This document shows, piece by piece, positions 44,372-52,560 of a stretch of DNA of 64,000 bases (position 1 is the stretch's first letter; every line of letters starts with the position of its first letter). Below the pieces are notes generated by a model. The model saw nothing but the letters and a program-made list of their open reading frames with translations, was not told the DNA's origin and made no database searches. The DNA is from Massilia frigida. Lineage in GTDB: Bacteria > Pseudomonadota > Gammaproteobacteria > Burkholderiales > Burkholderiaceae_D. Position numbers and translations under genes: made by a program. Location of the stretch: positions 97,933 to 161,932 of the forward strand of contig NZ_WHJG01000014.1 in the NCBI RefSeq assembly GCF_011682175.1. The letters run 5' to 3'.

Positions 44372-45376
44372 ATGATCGGCCCATCGAACGACCTGAGCAG
44401 CAAGCTCGCCCTCGACACCAACGCCTTGGGTGGGCTCAAGCAGTCGGCCAAGGCCGGCTCCCCGGAAGCGCTGAAAACGGCGTCGACCCAGTTCGAGGCG
44501 ATGTTCATCAATATGATGATGAAAAGCATGCGCGACGCCACGCCCCAGGGCGAAGGCATGCTCGACAGCCAGCAAACCAAGACCTTCACCACCATGCTCG
44601 ACCAGCAGATGAGCCAAAACCTGGCCAAGCGCGGGGTCGGCCTGGCCGACGTGCTGATCCGCCAGCTGAGCAGCCAGGCCACGAATGCGCAGGCGCTGGC
44701 GATCAATGGCGATCCGTCCGTCCAGGCGGCCCAGCCGATCGCCATCGCCGGCGACCAGCCCGCCAAGCGCATCGCCATGCCGGCCGGGCGCGATGCCGGT
44801 GAAATGATCAAGACGCCGGGCGCACTCGTCACGCCATCGACGGCCACCGTGCCGGGCGCACTCGTTACGCCATCGACCGCCACGGTGCCGGGCGTGAGCG
44901 CGAGCGGACGGCCGCAATCGCCGCACGTGCGCGCGTTCCAGGAAAAACTCGGCGCCCACGCAGACGAAGCCTCGCGCGCGACCGGCATCCCGGCCAAGTT
45001 CATGCTGGGCCAGGCCGCGCTCGAATCGGGCTGGGGCAAGCGCGAAATCCGCAATGCCGACGGCGGCACCAGCCACAACCTGTTCGGTATCAAGGCCGGC
45101 CCTGGCTGGACTGGCAAGGTTGCCACCGCGGTCACGACCGAATACGTCAACGGCAAGCCGCAGACCAGGGTCGAGAAATTCCGCGCCTACGATTCGTATG
45201 CCGACAGTTTCAAGGATTACGCCAAGCTGATCACGAATAACCCGCGCTACGAGAAAGTGCTGGCCAATGCCCAGGATGCGGCCGGCTTCGCCCACGGGCT
45301 GCAAAAGGCCGGCTATGCCACCGATCCCCTGTACGCGGCCAAGCTGACCAAGATCATCCAGCGCAACTTGGCATAG
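44372..45376 (+). CDS. flgJ: Flagellar rod-cap muramidase FlgJ
   Basis: 334 residues. N-terminal rod-binding domain (STQFEAMFINMMMKSMRDATPQGEGMLDSQQTKTFTTMLDQQM), then a linker, then the glucosaminidase domain with the catalytic Glu in QAALESGWGKREI and GTSHNLFGIKAG. The linker holds two near-identical 12-residue copies of PGALVTPSTATV, encoded by a 36-nt duplication (44816-44887). It cuts peptidoglycan for the rod. Confidence 0.96.
   Translation: MIGPSNDLSSKLALDTNALGGLKQSAKAGSPEALKTASTQFEAMFINMMMKSMRDATPQGEGMLDSQQTKTFTTMLDQQMSQNLAKRGVGLADVLIRQLSSQATNAQALAINGDPSVQAAQPIAIAGDQPAKRIAMPAGRDAGEMIKTPGALVTPSTATVPGALVTPSTATVPGVSASGRPQSPHVRAFQEKLGAHADEASRATGIPAKFMLGQAALESGWGKREIRNADGGTSHNLFGIKAGPGWTGKVATAVTTEYVNGKPQTRVEKFRAYDSYADSFKDYAKLITNNPRYEKVLANAQDAAGFAHGLQKAGYATDPLYAAKLTKIIQRNLA
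44816..44887 (+). repeat. 36-nt tandem duplication inside flgJ
   Basis: Two adjacent 36-nt copies with a few third-base differences encode PGALVTPSTATV twice. In frame and in a flexible linker. Confidence 0.85.
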
Positions 45377-45390
45377 GCCAATACCCCGTC

Positions 45391-45417
45391 GTCGTTTCTG
45401 GCACTGCCAGAAACGAC
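45391..45417. terminator. Strong hairpin after flgJ
   Basis: Perfect 12-bp stem GTCGTTTCTGGC/GCCAGAAACGAC around an ACT loop, 15 nt after flgJ. There is no T run, so it may be a factor-independent end or a 3' stabiliser before the flgK promoter. Confidence 0.6.
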
Positions 45418-45435
45418 TTCCCGCCTGTCCTGACC

Positions 45436-45525
45436 GGCCCGGCCTGCGCGGCCCGGCCTGCGCGGCCCGGCCTGCGCGGCCCGGCCTGCGCGGCCCGGCC
45501 TGCGCGGCCCGGCCTGCGCGGCCCG
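45436..45525. repeat. 14-bp GC-rich tandem array before flgK
   Basis: Six perfect copies of GGCCCGGCCTGCGC (45436-45519) plus six bases of a seventh. The array ends one base before the sigma-28 -35 element of flgK. It is free of A and has a single T per unit. Confidence 0.93.
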
Positions 45526-45526
45526 C

Positions 45527-45553
45527 TCAAGTTTCTCGCAAAACTGCCGTAGA
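45527..45553 (+). promoter_or_regulatory. Sigma-28 (FliA) promoter of flgK-flgL
   Basis: TCAAGTTT (45527-45534), an 11-nt spacer, GCCGTAGA (45546-45553), 30 nt before the flgK start. The -35 element is a full match to the FliA consensus and the -10 keeps GCCG. It fits flgK and flgL as late genes. Confidence 0.87.
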
Positions 45554-45582
45554 TAGAGATATTCAAGGAAAGAAAACACATC

Positions 45583-47550
45583 ATGTCTGGAAATCTACTT
45601 AACATCGGCAAGAGCGGGCTGTTCGCGGCGCAAGTAGGCTTGTCCACGGCGGGGCATAACATCGCCAACGCCAATGTGGCCGGCTATAGCCGCCAGACAG
45701 TGGTACAGGCGAGCGGCACGGCCCAGGCTTTCGGCTATGGCTTCGTCGGCAGCGGCACGGAGGTCGAGCAGATCAAGCGCTTTTCCGACCCCTTCCTGAA
45801 CGGCCAGGTGCGTTCCGCCCAGACCCAGGTCAGCTCGCTCGACGCCTTCTATTCCCAGATCAGCCAGGTCGACAACTTGCTGTCCGACACCACGTCCGGC
45901 CTGTCGCCGGCGCTGCAAGATTTTTTCAAGGGCGTGCAAGACATGGCCTCGAACCCGTCCTCGGCCGCGTCGCGCCAGGCGGTGTTGTCGAACGGCGAAT
46001 CGCTGGTGTCGCGCTTCCAGGGCATCGATGACCGTCTGACCGAGATCCGCCAGGGTGTCAACAGCGAAATCACGGCCAAGGTCGGTGTCATCAATTCCTA
46101 CGCCCAGCAGATCGGCCAGCTCAACGACAAGATCGCCCAGCTCAGCACCGGTACCGGCAACGAGCCGAACGACCTGATGGATGCGCGCGACCAGCTCATC
46201 GCCGACCTGAACAAGGAAGTCAAGACCACCGTCACGCGCGGCAACAACAACAGCATGACGGTCGCAATCGGCACCGGCCAGCCGCTGGTGGTGGGCAACA
46301 AGGCCTTCGAACTGGTGGCCACCACCTCGCCGACCGACCTGAGCCGGGTGCAAGTCGGCTTCGTCACCGGCAGCAAAACAACGGTGCTGGACGACAAGGT
46401 GTTCACCGGCGGCGCACTCGGCGGCCTGATGGAATTTCGTTCCGGCACCCTCGACCGCACCCAGAATTCGCTGGGCCGGGTGGCCATCGGCCTGGCGCAA
46501 ACCTTCAACGCCCAGCACCGCCTCGGCATCGATGCCGCTGGCAGTCCGGGCGGCGACTTCTTCAAGGTCGGCGTGCCCGTGGTCGGGCGCAATATCAACA
46601 ATGCGGTCGGCAGCACCACCGATGTGCAGGCCGCCATTGTCGACCCGACCGCGCTGACCCAGAGCGATTACAAGGTCAGCTACGACGGCAGCAATTACAT
46701 GGTGACCCGCCTGTCGGACAACAAACCGTTTCCGGTCACCCCGTTCCCGCAGACCGGCCCGCAGACCATCGATGGCGTGGCCTTCACCGTCACCGGCAGC
46801 GCGGCGGCCGGCGACAGCTTCCTGGTGCGTCCGACCATCAACGGCGCCTCGGATTTTTCGATGATGGTCAACGAGCGCAATTCGATTGCCGCCGCAGCCC
46901 CGATCAGCACCAGCATGCCGCTCAGTAACAAGGGCACGGTGACCATCAGCGAAGGCACTGTCGACGCGGCTTACCTGACGCCCGGCAATGCACTGACGGC
47001 CCCGGTCAACCTCACCGTGGGTGGCGCGCCAGCCAGCTTGTCGGGTTTCCCGGCCGCCCAGGCCGTGACCGTCACCACCAGCAATGGCGTGGCGACCACC
47101 TACCCGGCCGGCACCGCCTCGATTCCGTTCACGGCTGGCGCCAACTACAACTTTGGCGGCGTCAACCTCAAATTTGCCGGAACCCCGGTGGCGGGCGACA
47201 CCTTCACGGTCGCTCCCAACAGCAATGGCACGGCCGACAACCGCAACGCGCGCCTCTTGGGCAACTTGCAAACCAAGCCGATCCTCGATGGCGGCAAGGC
47301 CACCTACCAGTCGGCCTACGCCGAGCTGGTCAGCTTTGTCGGCAACAAGACGCGCGAAGTGCAAGTCAACGGCCAGGCCGGCGATACCCTGCTCAAGCAG
47401 GTCACGGCGGCCCAGCAGGATGTCTCGGGCGTGAACCTGGACGAAGAAGCGACCAATCTGCTCAGGTACCAGCAAGCCTACCAGGCGGCCGGCAAGGTGA
47501 TGCAGATGGCCAGTACCCTGTTCGATACGGTGCTGTCGATCGGCCGTTAA
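45583..47550 (+). CDS. flgK: Flagellar hook-filament junction protein FlgK (HAP1)
   Basis: 655 residues. N-terminal NIGKSGLFAAQVGLSTAGHNIANANVAGYSRQTVV and C-terminal VSGVNLDEEATNLLRYQQAYQAAGKVMQMASTLFDTVL are the HAP1 helices. The central domains are longer than in E. coli (547), with Ala/Thr-rich variable segments. AAGGAAAG upstream of ATG. Exported with FlgN. Confidence 0.96.
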   Translation: MSGNLLNIGKSGLFAAQVGLSTAGHNIANANVAGYSRQTVVQASGTAQAFGYGFVGSGTEVEQIKRFSDPFLNGQVRSAQTQVSSLDAFYSQISQVDNLLSDTTSGLSPALQDFFKGVQDMASNPSSAASRQAVLSNGESLVSRFQGIDDRLTEIRQGVNSEITAKVGVINSYAQQIGQLNDKIAQLSTGTGNEPNDLMDARDQLIADLNKEVKTTVTRGNNNSMTVAIGTGQPLVVGNKAFELVATTSPTDLSRVQVGFVTGSKTTVLDDKVFTGGALGGLMEFRSGTLDRTQNSLGRVAIGLAQTFNAQHRLGIDAAGSPGGDFFKVGVPVVGRNINNAVGSTTDVQAAIVDPTALTQSDYKVSYDGSNYMVTRLSDNKPFPVTPFPQTGPQTIDGVAFTVTGSAAAGDSFLVRPTINGASDFSMMVNERNSIAAAAPISTSMPLSNKGTVTISEGTVDAAYLTPGNALTAPVNLTVGGAPASLSGFPAAQAVTVTTSNGVATTYPAGTASIPFTAGANYNFGGVNLKFAGTPVAGDTFTVAPNSNGTADNRNARLLGNLQTKPILDGGKATYQSAYAELVSFVGNKTREVQVNGQAGDTLLKQVTAAQQDVSGVNLDEEATNLLRYQQAYQAAGKVMQMASTLFDTVLSIGR

Positions 47551-47586
47551 TCATTGTAGTTGAGCAGTTCAGTCGAGGGAAACACC

Positions 47587-48825
47587 ATGCGTATCAGTAC
47601 CAGCACCATTTTTGCCAACGGCACGGGCCAGCTCGGCAGTTTGCAGACCCAGCTGGCCAAGACCCAGATGCAGTTGTCGACCAACCGGCGCCTGGTGACG
47701 GCCGCCGACGATCCGGTCGCGGCCGCGCGCGCGCTCGAACTGACCCAGTCGGCCTCGGTCAACGAGCAGTTCAAGGTCAACCGCATGAACGCCAACAGTT
47801 CGCTGGGGCAGGTCGAAGGTGCGCTCACCAGCGCTACCACCTTGATGCAGGAAATCCAGCGCTTGTCCGTGTATGCCGGCAATGGCTCGCTGACCCCGCC
47901 CGACCGCGAAGCGATCGCGATTGACCTCGAATCGCGCATGCAGGATTTGCTGGCCGTGGCCAATACCGAAGACGGCGTGGGCGGCTACCTGTTTGCCGGC
48001 CACCGCGCCAACACCCAGCCGTTCACCCAGACCGCCACGGGTGCCCAGTACAACGGCGACCAGGGCCAGCGCCAGTTGCAGGTGGGCTCATCGCGCACGA
48101 TGCCGGTGAGCGAGACCGGCAACGCCATTTTCGAACGCAATATGACCGGTAACGGCAGCTTCCAGACGCGCGCCGCGCCGGGGAACACCGGCTCGGGCCT
48201 GGTGTCGCCGGGCACGGTGACCAACAAGGCGGCCCTGACCGGCCACGATTACAGCGTGACCTTCGCGGTGACGGCAACCACGCCGCCGGTGACGACCTAC
48301 ATGGTGACCGACACCACCACCAACGAATCGATTCCGCGCCCGCCGGCCGTGGCCACGCCGCAGCCCTACAAGACCGGGCAGCAGATCGCGTTCGACGGCA
48401 TGGCGCTCGACGTCAAGGGCGAGCCGGCCAACGGCGACAGTTTTACCACCACGCCGAGCGTGAACCAGTCGGTGTTTACCACCATCACCGATTTGGTGGC
48501 GGCGCTGCGCCAGCCGACTATCGGCGCCGGTGGCAAGGCCCAGCTGGCCAACAGCCTGAGCGTGGCCAATGCCAACCTCGGCTCGTCGCTCGACAACATC
48601 CTGTCGGTGCGCGCCTCGTTCGGCTCGCGCATGCAGGAACTCGATTACCTCGACAGCGCCGGTTCGGACCGCGACATCCAGTACCAGACCGCGCTGTCGA
48701 ACCTGCAAGACCTGGACATGGTCAAGGCCCTGTCGCAGTTCGCGCAGCAGCAGACCACGCTCGAAGCGGCGCAGAAGTCGTTCAAGATACTGTCGGGATT
48801 ATCGCTGTTTAACTACATCGGGTAG
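47587..48825 (+). CDS. flgL: Flagellar hook-filament junction protein FlgL (HAP3)
   Basis: 412 residues. RISTSTIFANGTGQLGSLQTQLAKTQMQLSTNRRLVTAADDPVAAARALEL is a flagellin-like N-terminus, and QTALSNLQDLDMVKALSQFAQQQTTLEAAQKSF the matching C-terminus. Follows flgK by 36 nt with GAGGGA before ATG 47587; the frame opens 9 codons earlier without support. Confidence 0.96.
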   Translation: MRISTSTIFANGTGQLGSLQTQLAKTQMQLSTNRRLVTAADDPVAAARALELTQSASVNEQFKVNRMNANSSLGQVEGALTSATTLMQEIQRLSVYAGNGSLTPPDREAIAIDLESRMQDLLAVANTEDGVGGYLFAGHRANTQPFTQTATGAQYNGDQGQRQLQVGSSRTMPVSETGNAIFERNMTGNGSFQTRAAPGNTGSGLVSPGTVTNKAALTGHDYSVTFAVTATTPPVTTYMVTDTTTNESIPRPPAVATPQPYKTGQQIAFDGMALDVKGEPANGDSFTTTPSVNQSVFTTITDLVAALRQPTIGAGGKAQLANSLSVANANLGSSLDNILSVRASFGSRMQELDYLDSAGSDRDIQYQTALSNLQDLDMVKALSQFAQQQTTLEAAQKSFKILSGLSLFNYIG

Positions 48826-49226
48826 TGTTTGCTGAACATAGGGCGACAGCCCGTCGATCCGAGTGCTCGTGTCTACCGCTGCCGTTGCAAGCCAGATCGC
48901 ATCAACCGACACCTGCATCATACGGCGCGCATTCACTCGGCCAGCCAGCTGGCCGGCACATCGCTCGGCGAAGTCAACTTCCAACCGCGCTCGCCGCGCA
49001 AGCTGACGGCGACCTCTACTGGGATTATCGATGCGACTCTCACTGGCAGCAGCGAAGGCGCCACTTGCGTGCCCGCCAGCCGCCGTACCCGGTAGCGGAC
49101 CTGACGCACTTAGAAACCTTGTTCGATCGCGCAGGCCCACTGCGATAGACCGCTGACCTGCCACTGCCCCCACCGCGTTCCCGCCAAAAATTGAGAATAT
49201 GATTCACCGGATGTCGTGCGGAAAAT
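48826..49226. other. Gap downstream of flgL, no supported gene
   Basis: About 400 bp. A plus-strand frame ending at 49148 has a protein-like tail (DLYWDYRCDSHWQQRRRHL, then ADLTHLETLFDRAG) but no start or ribosome site, so it may be a gene remnant. No clear terminator for flgKL was found. Confidence 0.4.
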
Positions 49227-49415
49227 TCAGGATAGTTGTTCCCCCATGAAATATACTCCTCCGATGAGCCCTGCCAAGAGGATGAAGGCTATAACGAAGA
49301 GTCCACGCCTCAATACGTCTTCGAATTTTTTTGTTCCTTTGGTTTTTCGAAACCTGTTTGCGACAACTATCAACACTAGAACACCAAACATGACCCAAGA
49401 GACAGCGATTTCCAT
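49227..49415 (-). CDS. Small two-helix membrane protein
   Basis: 62 residues from ATG 49415 (MEIAVSWVMFGVL). Two membrane helices (VMFGVLVLIVVA and GLFVIAFILLAGLIGGVYFM) flank a basic loop (RFRKTKGTKKFEDVLRR). GAGG is 8 nt before ATG 49415; the ATG at 49421 is too close to it but overlaps the stop of a 22-codon ORF. The base composition is lower in GC than neighbours, suggesting a recent arrival. Function unknown. Confidence 0.6.
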   Translation of the reverse strand: MEIAVSWVMFGVLVLIVVANRFRKTKGTKKFEDVLRRGLFVIAFILLAGLIGGVYFMGEQLS

Positions 49416-49417
49416 CT

Positions 49418-49486
49418 TCATTTCCTCTTTTCACATGCGCAACCGGTGCCACCTGGGTTACCTTTGAATTCATTCGTCATTCTCAT
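49418..49486 (-). CDS. Candidate 22-residue Gly/Cys peptide
   Basis: A short ORF reading MRMTNEFKGNPGGTGCACEKRK (split here: MRMTNEFKGN then PGGTGCACEKRK). Its stop overlaps the ATG at 49421 of the membrane protein (ATGA). A start at the second Met has GGA about 12 nt upstream. A Gly-Gly and two cysteines near a basic tail recall secreted or modified peptides, but this is only suggestive. It could be a translated leader for the membrane protein or chance. Confidence 0.3.
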   Translation of the reverse strand: MRMTNEFKGNPGGTGCACEKRK

Positions 49487-49581
49487 TGCATCCGTATATG
49501 CAAGCTCCTGCCAAGCGAATTGCACGAAACAAGGAGGCGATGAGCTGGGGTAGCTGTGGCGCGCAATTGGATCGTCAAATG

Positions 49582-50412
49582 TCAGTTGGTTCTGGCAGGC
49601 GGCGCGGCCGGTACCGGTACCGGCGCCGGCGTGGCCGCCATACGCGGCACCCGCCGTGCCGTTTCGATGCCCTGGTTGAACAGCACCTGAAATGGATTGC
49701 CCAGGTACGGCAGCACCATCACGATCACCAGCATGCCCACCCCCAGGGTGATCGGAAAACCAATCCCGAAGATGTTCAGCTGGGGCGCGGCGCGCGTCAG
49801 GATCCCCAGCGCAACCTGGGTAATGAGCAGGGCGGCGACGATCGGCAGCGACAAATGCAGCCCGGCGCTGAAAATCAGGCCGCCCCATTTCGCCATTTCC
49901 CATTCCGCGGACGACGACATCGGCGAGGCCGAAATCGGCATCGTGATAAAACTCTCGGCCAGCGCTTCGAGCAGCACCAGGTGCGCATTCGCGGCCAAAA
50001 ACGCCATGGTCGCGATCAGCGCCAGGAACTGGCTGACGGCCGAGGAGCGGCCCTTGGTGAGCGGATCGAAAAAGCTGGCGAAGCCCAGGCCCATGGTCAG
50101 GCTGCAGATTTCGCCGGCCATTTCGATGGCGGCAAACACCAGGCGGATGGCGAAACCCATCGCCACGCCGATCAGCAACTCCTGCACCAGGATCAGCAAA
50201 CCGGCCATCGACAGCGGATCGGCCCCCGGAACGGCGGAAATGGCCGGCGCGATGATGGTCGCCAGCAGTACGCCGAGCCCGATTTTCACCGGCACCGGCA
50301 CGCTGGCATTGCCGAACAGGGGCGCGGCCGTGATCAGGCCGAGGATGCGCGACAGCGGCCACAGCAGGCCGGCGATCCACGCATTCATCTCGGCGCTGGT
50401 CAGGGTGATCAT
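49582..50412 (-). CDS. fliR: Flagellar export gate protein FliR
   Basis: 276 residues with six hydrophobic helices. MNAWIAGLLWPLSRILGLITAAPLFG and QELLIGVAMGFAIRLVFAAIEMAGEICSLTMGLGFASFFDP are FliR landmarks. A Pro/Ala/Val tail extends past the last helix. Last gene of the leftward fliLMNOPQR set; ATG 50412 is 21 nt after fliQ. Confidence 0.95.
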   Translation of the reverse strand: MITLTSAEMNAWIAGLLWPLSRILGLITAAPLFGNASVPVPVKIGLGVLLATIIAPAISAVPGADPLSMAGLLILVQELLIGVAMGFAIRLVFAAIEMAGEICSLTMGLGFASFFDPLTKGRSSAVSQFLALIATMAFLAANAHLVLLEALAESFITMPISASPMSSSAEWEMAKWGGLIFSAGLHLSLPIVAALLITQVALGILTRAAPQLNIFGIGFPITLGVGMLVIVMVLPYLGNPFQVLFNQGIETARRVPRMAATPAPVPVPAAPPARTN

Positions 50413-50432
50413 GCGGGAAGCGCGCGGCGCGC

Positions 50433-50702
50433 CTAGCCGACCAGGCCGGGAATGCCGCTGAACACCTGGCGCATATAGTCGAGCATGACCGCCAGCATCC
50501 ACGGCCCGGCCACGATCAGGGCAACAAAGATGCCGACCAGCTTGGGGATGAAGGACAAGGTCGCTTCGTTGATCTGGGTGGCGGCCTGGAAGATGCTCAC
50601 GATCAGGCCGATGATCAGCGCCACCAGCAGCATGGGCGCGGCCACCATCAGGGTTACTTCCATGGCCGTGCGGCCCATTGTCATCACGCTTTCGGGGGTC
50701 AT
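50433..50702 (-). CDS. fliQ: Flagellar export gate protein FliQ
   Basis: 89 residues, two membrane helices. MTPESVMTMGRTAMEVTLMVAAPMLLVALIIGLIVSIFQAATQINEATLSFIPK is near the family consensus. ATG 50702 gives the standard 89 length; the longer frame is rejected. Between fliP and fliR. Confidence 0.96.
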   Translation of the reverse strand: MTPESVMTMGRTAMEVTLMVAAPMLLVALIIGLIVSIFQAATQINEATLSFIPKLVGIFVALIVAGPWMLAVMLDYMRQVFSGIPGLVG

Positions 50703-50713
50703 GGCGGGCCTTT

Positions 50714-51505
50714 CTAGTAAAAACTCTGGGCGAGCGAGCCGAGCAGCAACTGCCATCCATCGACCAGCACGAACAGCATCAGCTTGAACGGTAGCGAAAT
50801 GACGGCCGGCGACATCATCATCATCCCCATCGACATCAGCACCGAGGCCACCACCATGTCGATGATGAGAAACGGGATGAAGATGGCAAAGCCGATCTGG
50901 AACGCGGTTTTCAGTTCGCTGGTGACGAAGGCCGGAATCAGTATGCGCAGCGGAATGTCTTCCGGCCCTTGCAGCGCCGCCGAGCGCGAAATGCGCACGA
51001 ACATGGCCAGGTCGGCCTGGCGCGTCTGCCGGATCATGAAGGTTTTCAGGGGCGCCACCCCCTTGTCCATGGCTTCGCCCATCTGGATCTTGTTTTCCTG
51101 CAAGGGCTGGTAGGCCTCCACATAAATCTTGTCGAACACCGGGCCCATGACGAACAGGGTCAGGAACAGCGCCAGCCCGACCATGACCTGGTTGGGCGGG
51201 GCCGACTGGGTGCCGATCGCCTGGCGCAGCAGCGACAGCACGATGATGATGCGGGTAAAACTGGTCATCATCAGCAGCACCGCCGGCAGGAACGACAGCG
51301 CCGTCATCAGGAGCAGCGTCTGCACCGGCAGCGAGTACGCCGTGCCGCCGCCCGGGGCCGGCGTGCTGGTGAAGGTCGGGATGCCCGGCGCGGCCAAGGC
51401 CAGCGCCGGCAGCCCGATGGCCGGCACCAGCGCCAGCAGCGGCAGCCAGCGCCGCGCGCGGCTCAATGAGGGCAGCGGCGGCAGGGAAGGCGGTTTAGCG
51501 TCCAT
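50714..51505 (-). CDS. fliP: Flagellar export gate protein FliP
   Basis: 263 residues. Cleavable-looking signal ([17 protein letters not shown]), then [40 protein letters not shown] and the C-terminal [22 protein letters not shown], all typical of FliP. It forms the export pore with FliQ and FliR. Overlaps fliO by 11 nt. Confidence 0.97.
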   Translation of the reverse strand: MDAKPPSLPPLPSLSRARRWLPLLALVPAIGLPALALAAPGIPTFTSTPAPGGGTAYSLPVQTLLLMTALSFLPAVLLMMTSFTRIIIVLSLLRQAIGTQSAPPNQVMVGLALFLTLFVMGPVFDKIYVEAYQPLQENKIQMGEAMDKGVAPLKTFMIRQTRQADLAMFVRISRSAALQGPEDIPLRILIPAFVTSELKTAFQIGFAIFIPFLIIDMVVASVLMSMGMMMMSPAVISLPFKLMLFVLVDGWQLLLGSLAQSFY

Positions 51506-52133
51506 TGCGTTTGTCGATGGTCTGTTTCAGCCACTCGGCGAAGGTACCGGACGCCGGGCCGTTGCCCAGCACTGCGGGGCCGCCGGGTGGCGTATCGCGC
51601 TTGGGCATGGTGGCCAGCGCGTTGACGCGGCCGGGCGAGGCGCCCACCACGATCCACTGGTCGCCCACTTCGACCACGATGATGCGTTCGCGTCCGCCAA
51701 GGCTGAGTGCGCCGACGGTGCGGATCTGGGCCGCGCCGGCGGCAGCTTGGGGACCGTAGCGTTTCATGAACCAGACCATGCCGCCCAACAAGGCCAGCAC
51801 CAGGGTCAGGGCGAAAATGGTTTGCAGCAGGTTGCCGGCCGATGGCCCCGCCATCGGACCGGGCGCCGGCTGCGCGGCGGCAGGGGCAGGCATGGCGGCG
51901 GCGGGCGCCGGCGTGACAGCGGCCGCAGCCGGAGGTGCAAGCGTGGCCGCAAGCGGGGCCGCAACCGGAAGACTGGCCTGCGGCGCGGCGGCGGCAGGCA
52001 CGGATGCGGTCGGAACCGCAGGAACGGACGCAGCCGCCTTATCGGCGGAAACGGACGCAGCCGCCTGATCGGCGGCCAGGGCCGGCGCCAGGCTGCACGC
52101 CAGCGCCACGGCGGCAAGCAGGCGGGCCGTCAT
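51495..52133 (-). CDS. fliO: Flagellar biosynthesis protein FliO with a long Ala/Pro linker
   Basis: 212 residues. Signal-like start ([17 protein letters not shown]), an Ala/Pro/Val linker of about 75 residues, a membrane helix ([22 protein letters not shown]), then the FliO domain ([29 protein letters not shown]). E. coli FliO is about 120 residues, so the extra is the low-complexity periplasmic segment. ATGA overlap with fliN. Helps FliP assembly. Confidence 0.9.
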   Translation of the reverse strand: MTARLLAAVALACSLAPALAADQAAASVSADKAAASVPAVPTASVPAAAAPQASLPVAAPLAATLAPPAAAAVTPAPAAAMPAPAAAQPAPGPMAGPSAGNLLQTIFALTLVLALLGGMVWFMKRYGPQAAAGAAQIRTVGALSLGGRERIIVVEVGDQWIVVGASPGRVNALATMPKRDTPPGGPAVLGNGPASGTFAEWLKQTIDKRNGR

Positions 52134-52546
52134 TTATTCAGTTTTCGAATCCGTTCGGACGGCGTGATGATGTCCGTCAGCCGAATACCGAATTTATCGT
52201 TCACCACCACCACCTCGCCCTGGGCGATCAGGCAGCCGTTGACCAGCACGTCCATCGGCTCGCCCGCCAGTCCGTCAAGCTCGACCACCGAGCCCTGGGC
52301 CAGCTGCAGCAGGTTCTTGATGGCGATCTTGGTCCGTCCCAGCTCGACCGTGAGCTGGACCGGGATGTCGAGGATGAAGTCGATATCGTTCGGCGTGTCG
52401 GGCCTGGTGCCCTTGTTGGAAAAATCCTTGAACACGGCCGCGCTGGCGGCCTGGCTTTGCAGCGCCTCGGCTTCCGCCTTGGCCTGTTCGGCGATGGCCG
52501 CGCCCCAGTCGTCGTCCATTGCATCATCTTCCAGATTATCGGCCAT
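52130..52546 (-). CDS. fliN: Flagellar C-ring protein FliN
   Basis: 138 residues. Acidic N-terminus, then the SpoA domain: DIDFILDIPVQLTVELGRTKIAIKNLLQLAQGSVVELDGLAGEPMDVLVNGCLIAQGEVVVVNDKFGIRLTDII, which is close to consensus throughout. Forms the base of the rotor with FliM. 14 nt after fliM. Confidence 0.97.
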   Translation of the reverse strand: MADNLEDDAMDDDWGAAIAEQAKAEAEALQSQAASAAVFKDFSNKGTRPDTPNDIDFILDIPVQLTVELGRTKIAIKNLLQLAQGSVVELDGLAGEPMDVLVNGCLIAQGEVVVVNDKFGIRLTDIITPSERIRKLNK

Positions 52547-52560
52547 ATTGCTCTCCTAAA

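Noticed and set aside
42730..45156. 808-codon minus-strand frame opposite flgH-flgI-flgJ
   Set aside because: Lies over three well-identified flagellar genes and shows no domain.
45595..47475. 626-codon minus-strand frame opposite flgK
   Set aside because: Shadow of flgK; His/Arg/Gly-rich without motifs.
48799..49173. Minus-strand frame after flgL
   Set aside because: Overlaps the flgL end, no ribosome site, composition like a shadow.
49418..50380. 320-codon minus-strand frame running through fliR
   Set aside because: Only its last 22 codons lie outside fliR with an own ATG; the rest is a shadow.
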